A stretch of DNA of 42,148 nt from WVZL01 sp041862375 (GTDB taxonomy: Bacteria; Acidobacteriota; Aminicenantia; Aminicenantales; Aminicenantaceae), in assembly GCA_041862375.1 (NCBI GenBank), contig JBGVTE010000112.1, positions 1 through 42,148 of the forward strand, in the 5' to 3' direction. How positions within the stretch are numbered: position 1 is the stretch's first letter; the number at the start of each line of letters is the position of its first letter. A program made the translations under genes and the position numbers. Shown in pieces: positions 33,501-41,530 of the stretch. The notes under the pieces are model-generated. The model did not search any database. It saw only the letters and a program-made list of their open reading frames with translations, and was not told where the DNA came from.

Positions 33501-33835
33501 AGAAAGGGTACGAATTTAACTACCCCTTGCTTTCATTCTTTGTTGATTCTCACTCAGGTAGGCTCCCATACTCTTCTTCCTTTTTTAAGGCATCTCCTTC
33601 GAATATCATTTGTGCAACCATTAAAAAGGCAGAAGACAGGAATAGCCTCATCTTGAGGCTCTACGAGGCTGAGGGCACAGAGACCAAGGCAACTCTCGAA
33701 GTTTTCCGCATACCAAAAGAAAGCTATGAGCTGGATCTTATGGAAAACAGACTACGTTCACTCTCCATAAAAAAGAAAGCTTTTTCATTAAAATTTGGAA
33801 AATCTGAGATTAAATCCATTGAGCTCGTGTATTAA
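30515..33835 (+). CDS. Exported GH38 alpha-mannosidase
   Basis: A 1,106-residue glycoside hydrolase family 38 enzyme with a signal peptide (hydrophobic 6-20). An N-terminal beta domain (about 25-280) is followed by the catalytic barrel: SHIDLAWLWRW near 298 binds the metal, and WNPDSFGYNWNMPQ holds the nucleophile Asp near 412. The helical middle domain (HDILPGSSI) and a large C-terminal beta domain (about 700-1106) complete the family layout. It removes alpha-mannose from glycans, likely in the periplasm. GGGAGGTT precedes two ATG codons; the second (30518) has better spacing. It may share the Cas6 transcript, 15 bases away, but no functional link is evident. Its stop is four bases from that of the Lrp gene. 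Confidence 0.93.
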   Translation: MMYKVKILLLILFFTLTSLTFSSEQKVIQVRIKEIEALVNNNISIWKVKTHDVSGGEKIELDDSQWKSIRLSYSFRDKVTWLRQEFHIPVVFSGVKIERSKITLACSFRGLGKFMGKFYQDGTLKESFDLEFGNHVGQAKRVFILKAKAQPGKKLYLAFRFENLGKLPLVKRATVEPGTFLQIQEARFWPEAAKESYQILSRFLLDLKIGATLLDLMPENKRLLHKMRPVSKDYQKLRNSKEFQALKLLFKKALLNFNVSPLSNGDFAEIQSNLKKFYREVEPVSRFSKSYDIYIAGNSHIDLAWLWRWQETVEVAKETFSTIMDNMEEYPEIVYVQSQAQAYEWMEEYYPEVFERIKKKVKEGRWEIVGGMWAEPDCNLTDGESFIRQILYGKRYFKEKFRVDIKLGWNPDSFGYNWNMPQFFKKSGIDAFITQKISWNDTNTFPYFLFWWRGPDGSKILTYFPPTGYVGRLRGERMVNGLKDYQKNTGLKKVLILYGLGNHGGGPNRAMLNQAKDLGKLKIFPKIKHSSASHYLGQIKKKRLDSLPVWKDELYLEYHRGTYTTQAETKKLNRSSEVLLSNAEKISSLAFLMDGKYRQHDLKRAWKKVLINQFHDILPGSSINPVYKDAKEFYSEAQNLAQEALIESLNHIAQTINTAEGEEGIPLLVFNTLSWERDGVVKTPLPSELNGEIRVFDDRGLEIPSQVLHTGKEKNICFIAKKVPPVGYRSYKIKQGKQSVYKNSLKIEKTALENHFFRVTLNPESGNIISIFDKLHKREVLSPAAQGNQLQLFEDMPDRWDAWNIGYTGRKWHADQAQSVKIIHRGPVMASIRVEKIYLGLSKARREPTSDFPSSFFIQEIILYEDIPRIDIDMKADWWEDQVLLKVAFPVDIKSDKATYEIPFAFVQRPTGRKTSWEKARFEVPAIRWADLSDDEYGVSLLNESKYGHDIKENVLRLTLLRSPLWPDPLADRGKHQFSYALYPHKGSWKEADTVQKGYEFNYPLLSFFVDSHSGRLPYSSSFFKASPSNIICATIKKAEDRNSLILRLYEAEGTETKATLEVFRIPKESYELDLMENRLRSLSIKKKAFSLKFGKSEIKSIELVY

Positions 33836-33839
33836 AAAA

Positions 33840-34283
33840 CTAAATCAAAAGTCTCTGCTCATCCTTTACAGTATTCAGCACAATATTGGTAACTGTTCTA
33901 TCCACATATTTTTGAGAAAGAATATTCTTTATAAATTTATTTAAATCTTCTCTTCCCTTAAAATGAGCAACCACGATTGAATCCCATTCTCCAGTAACAT
34001 CGTAAATTGCTGATACATGAGGATCTTCTGCAATTTTCTCTTGAGCCTCGATGAGCTTTCCGTGGGAAATCCTTATTGCAACAACAGCAATTAAATTATA
34101 GCCGAAGTATTCCAAGTCTAACACCGGGATATAACCCTTTATTGCTCCTAATTCTTCGAGCTTCTTAATTTTATTGATAACTGCTGGCGCAGAGGCCCCA
34201 ATTTCTTTTGCTATCTCACGAAAGCTTTTCCGTGCGTTCTGATTAAGAGCTTTGACAATCTTACTTTCCAACTCATCTACCAT
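33840..34283 (-). CDS. Lrp/AsnC-family transcriptional regulator
   Basis: A 147-residue regulator. An N-terminal winged HTH (about 5-60; LNQNARKSFREIAKEIGASAP and VINKIKKLEELGAIKGY are its two helices and wing, each typical of AsnC/Lrp) leads to the RAM ligand-binding domain (about 65-140; AVVAIRISHG, HVSAIYDVTGEWDSIVVAHF). These proteins form octamers and sense amino acids. It is divergent from the glutamate-synthase-like operon, so an amino acid made or used there may be its signal. AAGGAGG precedes ATG. Confidence 0.92.
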   Translation of the reverse strand: MVDELESKIVKALNQNARKSFREIAKEIGASAPAVINKIKKLEELGAIKGYIPVLDLEYFGYNLIAVVAIRISHGKLIEAQEKIAEDPHVSAIYDVTGEWDSIVVAHFKGREDLNKFIKNILSQKYVDRTVTNIVLNTVKDEQRLLI

Positions 34284-34321
34284 GGCTTCCTCCTTTTTAT
34301 ATGTAAGGTAAAAAATCTAAT

Positions 34322-34388
34322 AGCAATATATTTGTTAATTTATTTAAATAATATGTTGACAATTGAAATAATTTCATTATATATTGCT
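34322..34388 (+). promoter_or_regulatory. Promoter and putative Lrp operator of the GOGAT-like operon
   Basis: TTGACA (34356-34361), 18 bases, TATATT (34380-34385). Between them lies the palindrome TGAAAT-A-ATTTCA (34364-34376). Directly ahead of the -35 box is another, TTATTTAAATAA (34340-34351), and the whole is framed by the inverted repeat AGCAATATAT (34322-34331) and ATATATTGCT (34379-34388). A repressor on the middle site would block RNA polymerase. Confidence 0.6.
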
Positions 34389-34418
34389 TACTTATGAAAA
34401 AACTAACCAGGCGACTTC

Positions 34419-36227
34419 ATGAAAATGATAATTGATTCCTCTCTTGAAGTCAAATTATACACGAAGGAGCCTGTTGAACTCCCCGGTGTCATAAAAAAAA
34501 GGTTCTCCAGAGCCCAGTCAATTTACCAGCCTGAAAGCACTCATGATTTACAATGGATGTATTCTTATGCTCAAAAAAACAAACTCTCAGTAGTCCCCCG
34601 TGGAGCAGCAACCTCAAATATGGGGAGTATTATTCCACTCAGAAAATCCATGATTGCAGACCTTACGCATCTAAAAAGAATCCTCGATTTTGATAAAAAA
34701 GATAAGACAATTATTTTTGAAGCTGGGCTTAGATGGTGGGAGTTAAAGCATTTTTTGAAGAAATACTCACATGATCTTTACACTTATCCAACAAGCTTAT
34801 TCTCGACTGTGGGCGGTTGGCTGTCCACCGGAGGATACGGAATTAACAGCTTCAAATACGGACACATCTCAAATTTTATAGACTCAATCGAGGTTGTTAC
34901 TCCTGATAAAACATCAATAATTGGCAGATCAGATCGTAAATTTAAGTATTTCATTGGAACTGAAGGCCAAATGGGAATCATAAACAGGGTGAAGCTTAAG
35001 GTTCGAGAATCAAAACTATCAAAATCCTTCCTCATTTATTTCAAAATGACCTCACAGGCTGTTGAGTTTTTATCTGATATACTGAAATCATTAAAGCCCC
35101 CACCTGTCCATATTTCGTACTTTGACCGGCATCGGCTTGAACATAAAAATTTACTGCTCAATGGAAAAGTCTCTTTTCCTCAGAGCGAAGGTGTTCTTAT
35201 GACCTTCGAGAGTTCCTCATCCAAAAATGAACTCTTGAAACTCGTAGAGAGAAAAAAAGGAATAGTAGCCGAAGATTACTTATCCTCATTCCTATGGAAT
35301 GAAAGGTATTTTCCTTTTTCAGTAAAAAAGTTTTACCCGTCTATTCTAGGCTGTGAAGCTATACTTCCCCTGGAGAAGCTCGATCACTACATAACCATGA
35401 CGAGAAAATTCGGGGATAGCCATGACATTCCCTTATCAACTGAAGCCACCCTTATAAACGAAAAAGAGGCTGTGGTCTTTACCATATTCCCCTCAGATTC
35501 TGAAAATATAATATATATCCTTCATCTCTTTTTGACTTATTCATTAAATAACATTGCAATGAGGTGTGGGGGAAAGCCATACGGAATCGGAATATGGAAC
35601 CTCCCTCTGCTAAAAAAAAGATTTTCTGACAAAAAACTAAAAGAATACAGGCAATTTAAAAAAGAACAAGACCCGCTGAACTTAATAAATCCCGCAAAAT
35701 CATTCTCCAAAAACTACGAAATCAAGTATCTTCTAAGATGTGCCTATGCGATGAGCACATTATTCTCAAACGGCATCTCTTTGCTCAAACCTTTCTCTAA
35801 AATCCTGAGTCCAGACTTAAGTACAATAAAAAAAGGTATATCTGAAACAGAATCATGTGCAAACTGCGGGGCCTGTACTCTAGTCTGCCCCTCCCATTTA
35901 ATGAACAGCAACGAGATTGTCACAGCAAAAGGTAAGCTCTTTATATTGAAACAACTTCTTGAAAACAACCCGCTTCCAAAATCCATCGCCCAGAAGGCAT
36001 TTCAATGCTTACACTGCCACCTCTGTGAATATGTATGCCAGAGTAAACTCACCTTAACTCCTGTATGGGAAAAGCTAGAATCTTTGTTGGAGAAAAAGTT
36101 CGGACGACCTGAAGACAAAATAGAGAGATTCATAAAACAGGTAGAATCTCATCCTGCTTATACCCAGCTTTTTGACTCCTTTGGTATTTGCTCAAACAAT
36201 AAAAACAAGGATTTGCAGAATGTATGA
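34419..36227 (+). CDS. GlcD-like FAD dehydrogenase fused to iron-sulfur (GlcF-like) domain
   Basis: A 602-residue flavoprotein. Residues 25-200 are a PCMH-type FAD domain (QSIYQPEST, PRGAATSNMGS at 60-70, TVGGWLSTGGYG at 130-141). The FAD-oxidase C-terminal domain follows (about 205-430; GGKPYGIGIW, DPLNLINPAKS). Residues 470-560 carry two 4Fe-4S motifs, C480-C483-C486-C490 and C530-C533-C536-C540. This is the order of D-lactate, glycolate and D-2-hydroxyglutarate dehydrogenases with a fused GlcF-like part. No signal or membrane helix, so it is cytosolic. It starts the operon and overlaps the next gene by eight bases. The hydroxy-acid substrate is inferred. The ATG has only a weak AGG. Confidence 0.85.
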   Translation: MKMIIDSSLEVKLYTKEPVELPGVIKKRFSRAQSIYQPESTHDLQWMYSYAQKNKLSVVPRGAATSNMGSIIPLRKSMIADLTHLKRILDFDKKDKTIIFEAGLRWWELKHFLKKYSHDLYTYPTSLFSTVGGWLSTGGYGINSFKYGHISNFIDSIEVVTPDKTSIIGRSDRKFKYFIGTEGQMGIINRVKLKVRESKLSKSFLIYFKMTSQAVEFLSDILKSLKPPPVHISYFDRHRLEHKNLLLNGKVSFPQSEGVLMTFESSSSKNELLKLVERKKGIVAEDYLSSFLWNERYFPFSVKKFYPSILGCEAILPLEKLDHYITMTRKFGDSHDIPLSTEATLINEKEAVVFTIFPSDSENIIYILHLFLTYSLNNIAMRCGGKPYGIGIWNLPLLKKRFSDKKLKEYRQFKKEQDPLNLINPAKSFSKNYEIKYLLRCAYAMSTLFSNGISLLKPFSKILSPDLSTIKKGISETESCANCGACTLVCPSHLMNSNEIVTAKGKLFILKQLLENNPLPKSIAQKAFQCLHCHLCEYVCQSKLTLTPVWEKLESLLEKKFGRPEDKIERFIKQVESHPAYTQLFDSFGICSNNKNKDLQNV

Positions 36228-37608
36228 AAGATATCACATAGAAACCTCCCCCGTAAAACTGCCAACAACTCAGATTGGAAAATTCGAGATTATCCGGAAT
36301 GACCAATGTTTAAACTGTGGAAGATGCAGTACTCTCTGCATTTATGACGTCCATAAGCGAGATCCTAATGATCCCCGAAAGATGTCTGAGCCTGTCAGTT
36401 ATCTCTGCAAGAACTGCTTCTCTTGCATCCAAAACTGCCCTCAACAGGCTCTAGAAATGGTTCCCAACAAAGAATATGAAAGCCTGGGAAATACGTATTG
36501 GACTCCCCATATTATCCATACTATCTGGAATGAAGCAGAAGAGGGGAAAATACCCGTGTACGGTGCAGGGTACCGAGGACCGTTTAGAGGAGCTGGCTTT
36601 GACAACATATGGACAGATATGTCAGAAATCATCCGGCCAACTCGGGATGGAATTCATGGCAGAGAATATATCGCGACTGCAGTAGATCTCGGGAGAAAAT
36701 TACCCTGGATACCTGATTATGAAAAAATTAATCTTCCAAATTCTTATGAAATACAAATCCCTATGCTCCTCGATACAGATCCATTGAAACTCAAACTTAA
36801 AAATATCACTCTGGCAATCTTGAAAGCTGCATACGAGCTCGGAACTTTCGTTCTTCTAGACATCGAGAATTATTCCGATGAGCTAAAACCTTACCTAAAA
36901 TCAATAGCCCTTCGATGCCCGATCGGAAAAATCACTGACATTGATTCCTCTCCATGGAAAGAGGTACCTGTCGTCGAATTAATCCTGCCAAAAAGATTTC
37001 ACGTATCTGAACTTGAATCTATACTGGAAAAAATAAAAACATATCATCCAACTGCTTTGATTTCTCTGGGTTTGGTCGATTATTCTCTCCCTGAAGAACT
37101 CCTTAAACAATTCCGCCATGGAAGGGTAGACATATTACATTACTATGCTGATAACCAGGGACAAAGCTTCGAGGGAAACTCCTTCATCTATCAATCAATA
37201 AGAAAATTTCAACTTAATTTCGTCAAACAGCATATGAGGAATGAAATCACGATAATAGGAAAAGGCGGAATTGCAGCTGCTGAACACGTTCCAAAGTTAA
37301 TCATCTGTGGTGCAGACGCAGTAGAACTCGATCTTTCTCTACTAGTAGCAATGGGTTGCAGAGCGTGTAAAACCTGCAAGGTTGAATACTGCCCCGCAGC
37401 AATTGGAGAACTTGATCCAGATACCGCTAAACAGCGCATCATTAACTTGATTTGTGCCTGGAGAGACCAGCTTCTAGAAATACTGAGCGCAATGGGGATT
37501 AGGGACGTAAGACGACTGCGCGGTGAGGTCGGAAGGGCAATGTTCTATGAAGAAATAGAGAAAGAATCCTTTGATTTTATCTTTAACGACGGTGAGCCGC
37601 TTAAATGA
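36220..37608 (+). CDS. Degenerate GltB FMN-domain paralogue with ferredoxin domain
   Basis: A 462-residue protein that begins with a two-cluster ferredoxin domain (C30, C33, C36, C40 and C63, C66, C69, C73). The rest aligns in outline with the glutamate synthase FMN domain of the next gene: the linker IHTIWNEAEEGKIP at its start, KGGIAAAEHVPKLIICGADA and GCRACKTCKVEYCPAAIG near the end. But the FMN and substrate motifs (GAGMSFGS, QGAKPGxGG, DGGYGGTG) are missing and the middle is replaced by unrelated sequence. It is probably a structural or electron-transfer subunit that lost catalysis. Start at 36220, inside the end of the previous gene; its stop overlaps the next ATG by four bases. Confidence 0.8.
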   Translation: MYERYHIETSPVKLPTTQIGKFEIIRNDQCLNCGRCSTLCIYDVHKRDPNDPRKMSEPVSYLCKNCFSCIQNCPQQALEMVPNKEYESLGNTYWTPHIIHTIWNEAEEGKIPVYGAGYRGPFRGAGFDNIWTDMSEIIRPTRDGIHGREYIATAVDLGRKLPWIPDYEKINLPNSYEIQIPMLLDTDPLKLKLKNITLAILKAAYELGTFVLLDIENYSDELKPYLKSIALRCPIGKITDIDSSPWKEVPVVELILPKRFHVSELESILEKIKTYHPTALISLGLVDYSLPEELLKQFRHGRVDILHYYADNQGQSFEGNSFIYQSIRKFQLNFVKQHMRNEITIIGKGGIAAAEHVPKLIICGADAVELDLSLLVAMGCRACKTCKVEYCPAAIGELDPDTAKQRIINLICAWRDQLLEILSAMGIRDVRRLRGEVGRAMFYEEIEKESFDFIFNDGEPLK

Positions 37609-39077
37609 AAAACATTGAGACAAGAACCTGTGTGTCAAGATTTAGCAGAGAAATTGGTAAATACAGAATTTCTCTCGGTGATGCCTGTTTCCACTGCGGG
37701 CTTTGTGCAGCGATATGTCCCCATGGAGTTTTTACAAGGGTTGATGGTTTTAACCATGTCTCAATTTTAAACTCAGCAAACTGCACAGGTCCTGATTGCA
37801 GAAAAGGAGCATTCTTTTGCACTGCAAAATGTCCTGTCGAAGCCATAACAATTGAGCTGGACTCCCAATGGAAAACTCTAGGAGATTTCCGGTGGACTCC
37901 AGACTTGATCCTCTTAACATGGCAGCAGGCAGAAACTGGAGAAATACCTCCCACTACCTTAAAGCATAAATGTGGTGCCTCTGGTGGTGGATTTGATAAA
38001 TTCGACTTCATCATCAATAACCATCATTCCACTCCATCTGGAGCAGTTGACTCAATTAATACTTCAATCAGCTTAAACCGCCGCTCAGAAGGACCTGTCA
38101 TAGAAATCCCTATTCCCTGGTATGGCGCGGGTATGTCATTCGGCTCAATAAGCCTCGCTGCAATGCTTGCTCGAGCGACAACCGCAAAAACATGGAGTAC
38201 GTTTACATCTACAGGAGAGGGAGGGTATCCCAATGAACTCATGCCCTATAAGGACCACGTAATTACCCAGATAGCAACTGGGATGTTTGGAGTGAGAGAA
38301 GAGACAATAAAAAGTGCCCGAATCATCGAATTCAAGTATGCTCAGGGCGCAAAACCCGGTCTCGGCGGACATCTGCTGGGAGATAAAAACACTCCTTCAG
38401 TCGCAAAAATGAGAGAAGCTGTTGCCTGGACTTCTCTATTCTCCCCTTTTCCTTTCCACAGCGTGTATTCTGTGGAGGATCACAAGAAGCATATAGACTG
38501 GGTCAAAATAATACACCCTGAGGCCCTCATTTCTGTCAAAGTTTCAACTCCTTCAGACGTAGATATGGTCGCAGTAGGAAGCTATTACGCAGGAGCGAAT
38601 ATTATCAATCTCGATGGTGGATATGGAGGAACAGGTGCTGCCCCTGAGATTGCCAAGAAAAACATTGCCATGCCGATAGAATACGCAATCACAAAGGTTC
38701 ACAAATTTCTCCTTGCCGAAGGTGTACGCGATGAAATCGTACTTATGGCCAGCGGAGGGATCAGGAATGCCTTTGACATAGCTAAAGCAATTGCACTTGG
38801 AGCAGATGGTGCAGTAATAGGAACATCAGAATTAGTTGCTCTGGGATGTGTCCGCTGCGGCAACTGCGAGAGCGGGAGAGGATGCCCCCGGGGTATTGCA
38901 ACAACTGATCCAGAGCTCGAAAATCAAATCGATCCTTCTTGGGGAGCCCAAAGGATTATCAACCTCTATGCATCGTGGCAAAAGCAATTAAAAATGCTTC
39001 TTTATCAGCTCGGGCTAAAAGACATAAAGCAATTAAGAGGTCGGACGGATCTCTTGAGGAATATTGATGAAAAATGA
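37605..39077 (+). CDS. Glutamate synthase FMN-domain protein (GltB domain 2) with ferredoxin domain
   Basis: A 490-residue protein with an N-terminal ferredoxin domain (C28, C31, C34, C38 and C60, C65, C72, C76) and the synthase FMN barrel (about 95-480). Visible are YGAGMSFGSIS (173-183), TGEGGYPNE (203-211), QGAKPGLGGHL (247-257), KVS at 312-314, DGGYGGTG (337-344) and SGGIRNAFD (383-391). The cysteines of an iron-sulfur cluster are C415, C418, C421 and C427. In GltB this domain reduces the 2-iminoglutarate formed from 2-oxoglutarate and ammonia. Here it is separate from the glutaminase, as in archaeal-type enzymes. It overlaps both neighbours. Activity as a synthase is likely; the amino acceptor is not proven. 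Confidence 0.88.
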   Translation: MKNIETRTCVSRFSREIGKYRISLGDACFHCGLCAAICPHGVFTRVDGFNHVSILNSANCTGPDCRKGAFFCTAKCPVEAITIELDSQWKTLGDFRWTPDLILLTWQQAETGEIPPTTLKHKCGASGGGFDKFDFIINNHHSTPSGAVDSINTSISLNRRSEGPVIEIPIPWYGAGMSFGSISLAAMLARATTAKTWSTFTSTGEGGYPNELMPYKDHVITQIATGMFGVREETIKSARIIEFKYAQGAKPGLGGHLLGDKNTPSVAKMREAVAWTSLFSPFPFHSVYSVEDHKKHIDWVKIIHPEALISVKVSTPSDVDMVAVGSYYAGANIINLDGGYGGTGAAPEIAKKNIAMPIEYAITKVHKFLLAEGVRDEIVLMASGGIRNAFDIAKAIALGADGAVIGTSELVALGCVRCGNCESGRGCPRGIATTDPELENQIDPSWGAQRIINLYASWQKQLKMLLYQLGLKDIKQLRGRTDLLRNIDEK

Positions 39078-41499
39078 GGAAGTATTGGCATTAATTGAAT
39101 CGCGAAAAAAGCTGGCACCGCCCCATAATCTCAAAAAAGTTGAAGTGGAGGGAGGCTGTGGAGTTATCGGATTAGCCTGCAACGAAAAAATCTCAAGTAA
39201 ACACATCATGCGGGCTCTGGTTCAGATGCACAATCGAGGAAATAGCAAAGGCGGAGGGATTGCAGCCTTTGGACTCGAAGCGAGTCAGCTCGGAGTGAGT
39301 AAAGAAACACTTGAAAAAGATTACTTAATTCAGATAGCCTATCTTGATTCAAATGTAAGAAAACAAGTAGAAGAAGAATTCATTTTTTCTCCCCTCGCTG
39401 TTAACTCTTCTTATAAAGTTTCAACCCTCGAAGATCATCAGATTATTGATGGCTTGGACATCCAACCTCCAGAAGTATGGAGGTACTTTTGCCGAGCTAA
39501 AGATGAAATGCTTAATCAATTTATTTGTGAGAACGATTTAAATACTCTTAGCAGAAGGGGAGTTGAGGACGAATTCATCTATCAAAATACATATAATTTA
39601 AATAAAAAATTCTACACATCTCTCGGGGAAAAAAGGGCATTTGTTCTCTCCCACGGCCGTAACATGATCATTCTGAAAATCGTAGGTTATGCAGAACAAG
39701 CAATAGAGTATTACAACATTGAAAACTTGAGAGCTCATATTTGGATTGGACACCAGAGATATCCCACGAAAGGAAAAGTCTGGCACCCAGGTGGAGCTCA
39801 TCCTTTTATGGGAATGGACGAAGCATTAGTTCATAATGGAGATTTTGCTAATTATTATTCAATAACTGAATACCTCAGTCAGCGGAATATCTATCCTCTC
39901 TTCCTGACTGATACAGAAGTCTCAGCGCTTCTCTTTGACCTGCTTATCAGGACCTATGAGTATCCGCTAGAATATATCATCGAAGCTATGGCTCCCACCA
40001 CAGAAAGAGATTTTCATCTGCTGCCAGAGGCGAAAAAAAAGATATACCGCGCTATCCAAACATCCCATATTCACAGTTCTCCTGATGGCCCATGGTTTTT
40101 TATAATCGGCCGAACAAACGTGAACCAAAAGAGCTTCCAGCTCTTGGGAATCACAGATACATCGATGCTGAGACCACAAGTTTTTGCTCTCCAGGAAAAT
40201 GGAGCGCAAATCGGTATTGTGGCCAGCGAAAAGCAAGCAATAGATGCCACATTGCGGAGCTTGCATCAGGAAGATAAAAGATTTTTGCCCTATGCCGACA
40301 CCTACTGGAATGCAAGGGGCGGAAGCTATACAGATGGAGGGGCATTTATCTTTACTGTTAAAGGAAAGGAATTAGCTGTCACCGATAAATTTGGTCAAAG
40401 AATCTCAACAAACAAAGAACATGACTGCCCACCTGTCCAACTGTTAACACAAACCCTTAAGGTAGATACTTATTTATCAGAAAAAATAACAAAGATCACT
40501 AAAGTAATCGACCATAGGTGGAGAGTCCCGATTAGAGATAGAGCATATGCCATAACAAATGCTGAAAAACACCTGAACGAAATCTTTTCATCATTAGCCT
40601 CCCAGCACAAGCCAGCATTCCGCTTCCACTATACAGACTGGGAGAGAAAAGATTCGTTGTCTATACCAAAGAGTCACCAAGATGTTCTGGTGATTGACTG
40701 TGAAAATTTCCCTTCGGAGGGGACTCAGTCAATCTCCAGGTTTATCCAGAAGGCTTACCTAATGGGATGGAAAAATCTCATTACATTTAACTGGCGCGGC
40801 CAGAGATTCTGTGGATGTGGATTGGGGCCGGGATCAAAGGATATCCGAATTGATATCTATGGAAGTTCAGGCGACTATCTTGCTTCAGGTCTTGACGGAG
40901 CTGAAATCTTCGTTCATGAAAATGTCCAGGATCAAGTAGCACAGATCATGAAAAGCGGAAAACTCGTCATCTATGGCGATGCGGGACAGACTTTTATGTA
41001 CGGGGCAAAAGGTGGTGAAGTCTATGTGCTTGGAAATGCTGCTGGAAGACCATTAATAAATGCGGTGGGTGCACCAAGAGTTGTAATAAACGGCACATGC
41101 CTTGACTACCTGGCTGAATCTTTCATGGCTGGAAATCCCTTTGAGGGGGGAGGATTTGTAATTCTTAATGGCCTTACTTTCGATGAAAAAGGCAGTCTTA
41201 CTGAATTAGAAACGCCATACCCTGGCGGAAATCTCTTTTCACTTGCTTCTGGAGGGGCTATCTACATCCGCGATCCACATTCAAGAGTTGAAGAGGGCCA
41301 GCTCAACGGAGGAAGGCTCGCCAAAATAACTGAGAAAGATTGGGAACTTATTCTTCCCTATTTGGAAGAAAATGAGAGACTCTTTAATATTCCCATAAAA
41401 CATTTATTAACAGTAAATAGAAAGCACTTACCGTTCAATCAAGTCTACCGAAAGGTTGAAGCTATCGAGCTAAAAGTCTTATCAAAAACTGGCTATTAA
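39067..41499 (+). CDS. Class II glutaminase fused to GXGXG domain (GltB domains 1 and 3)
   Basis: An 810-residue protein joining two parts of glutamate synthase that usually flank the FMN domain. The glutaminase (about 31-430) has its nucleophile C31 in GGCGVIG after a 30-residue propeptide, then HNRGNSKGGG, GHQRYPTKG and HNGDFANY. As in GltB and PurF, C31 must become the N-terminus by cleavage. The GXGXG domain (about 560-790) shows repeats such as GLGPGSKDIRIDIYGSSGD, GKLVIYGDAGQ and GGEVYVLGNAAGR. It normally forms a beta-helix between the two active sites. ATG at 39067 (with GAGGA ahead) is preferred over TTG 39064. It overlaps the previous gene by 11 bases and would pair with it to form a full synthase. 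Confidence 0.85.
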   Translation: MKNEEVLALIESRKKLAPPHNLKKVEVEGGCGVIGLACNEKISSKHIMRALVQMHNRGNSKGGGIAAFGLEASQLGVSKETLEKDYLIQIAYLDSNVRKQVEEEFIFSPLAVNSSYKVSTLEDHQIIDGLDIQPPEVWRYFCRAKDEMLNQFICENDLNTLSRRGVEDEFIYQNTYNLNKKFYTSLGEKRAFVLSHGRNMIILKIVGYAEQAIEYYNIENLRAHIWIGHQRYPTKGKVWHPGGAHPFMGMDEALVHNGDFANYYSITEYLSQRNIYPLFLTDTEVSALLFDLLIRTYEYPLEYIIEAMAPTTERDFHLLPEAKKKIYRAIQTSHIHSSPDGPWFFIIGRTNVNQKSFQLLGITDTSMLRPQVFALQENGAQIGIVASEKQAIDATLRSLHQEDKRFLPYADTYWNARGGSYTDGGAFIFTVKGKELAVTDKFGQRISTNKEHDCPPVQLLTQTLKVDTYLSEKITKITKVIDHRWRVPIRDRAYAITNAEKHLNEIFSSLASQHKPAFRFHYTDWERKDSLSIPKSHQDVLVIDCENFPSEGTQSISRFIQKAYLMGWKNLITFNWRGQRFCGCGLGPGSKDIRIDIYGSSGDYLASGLDGAEIFVHENVQDQVAQIMKSGKLVIYGDAGQTFMYGAKGGEVYVLGNAAGRPLINAVGAPRVVINGTCLDYLAESFMAGNPFEGGGFVILNGLTFDEKGSLTELETPYPGGNLFSLASGGAIYIRDPHSRVEEGQLNGGRLAKITEKDWELILPYLEENERLFNIPIKHLLTVNRKHLPFNQVYRKVEAIELKVLSKTGY

Positions 41500-41530
41500 A
41501 GATATACATAAAATAAAAAAAGGTGAAAAA

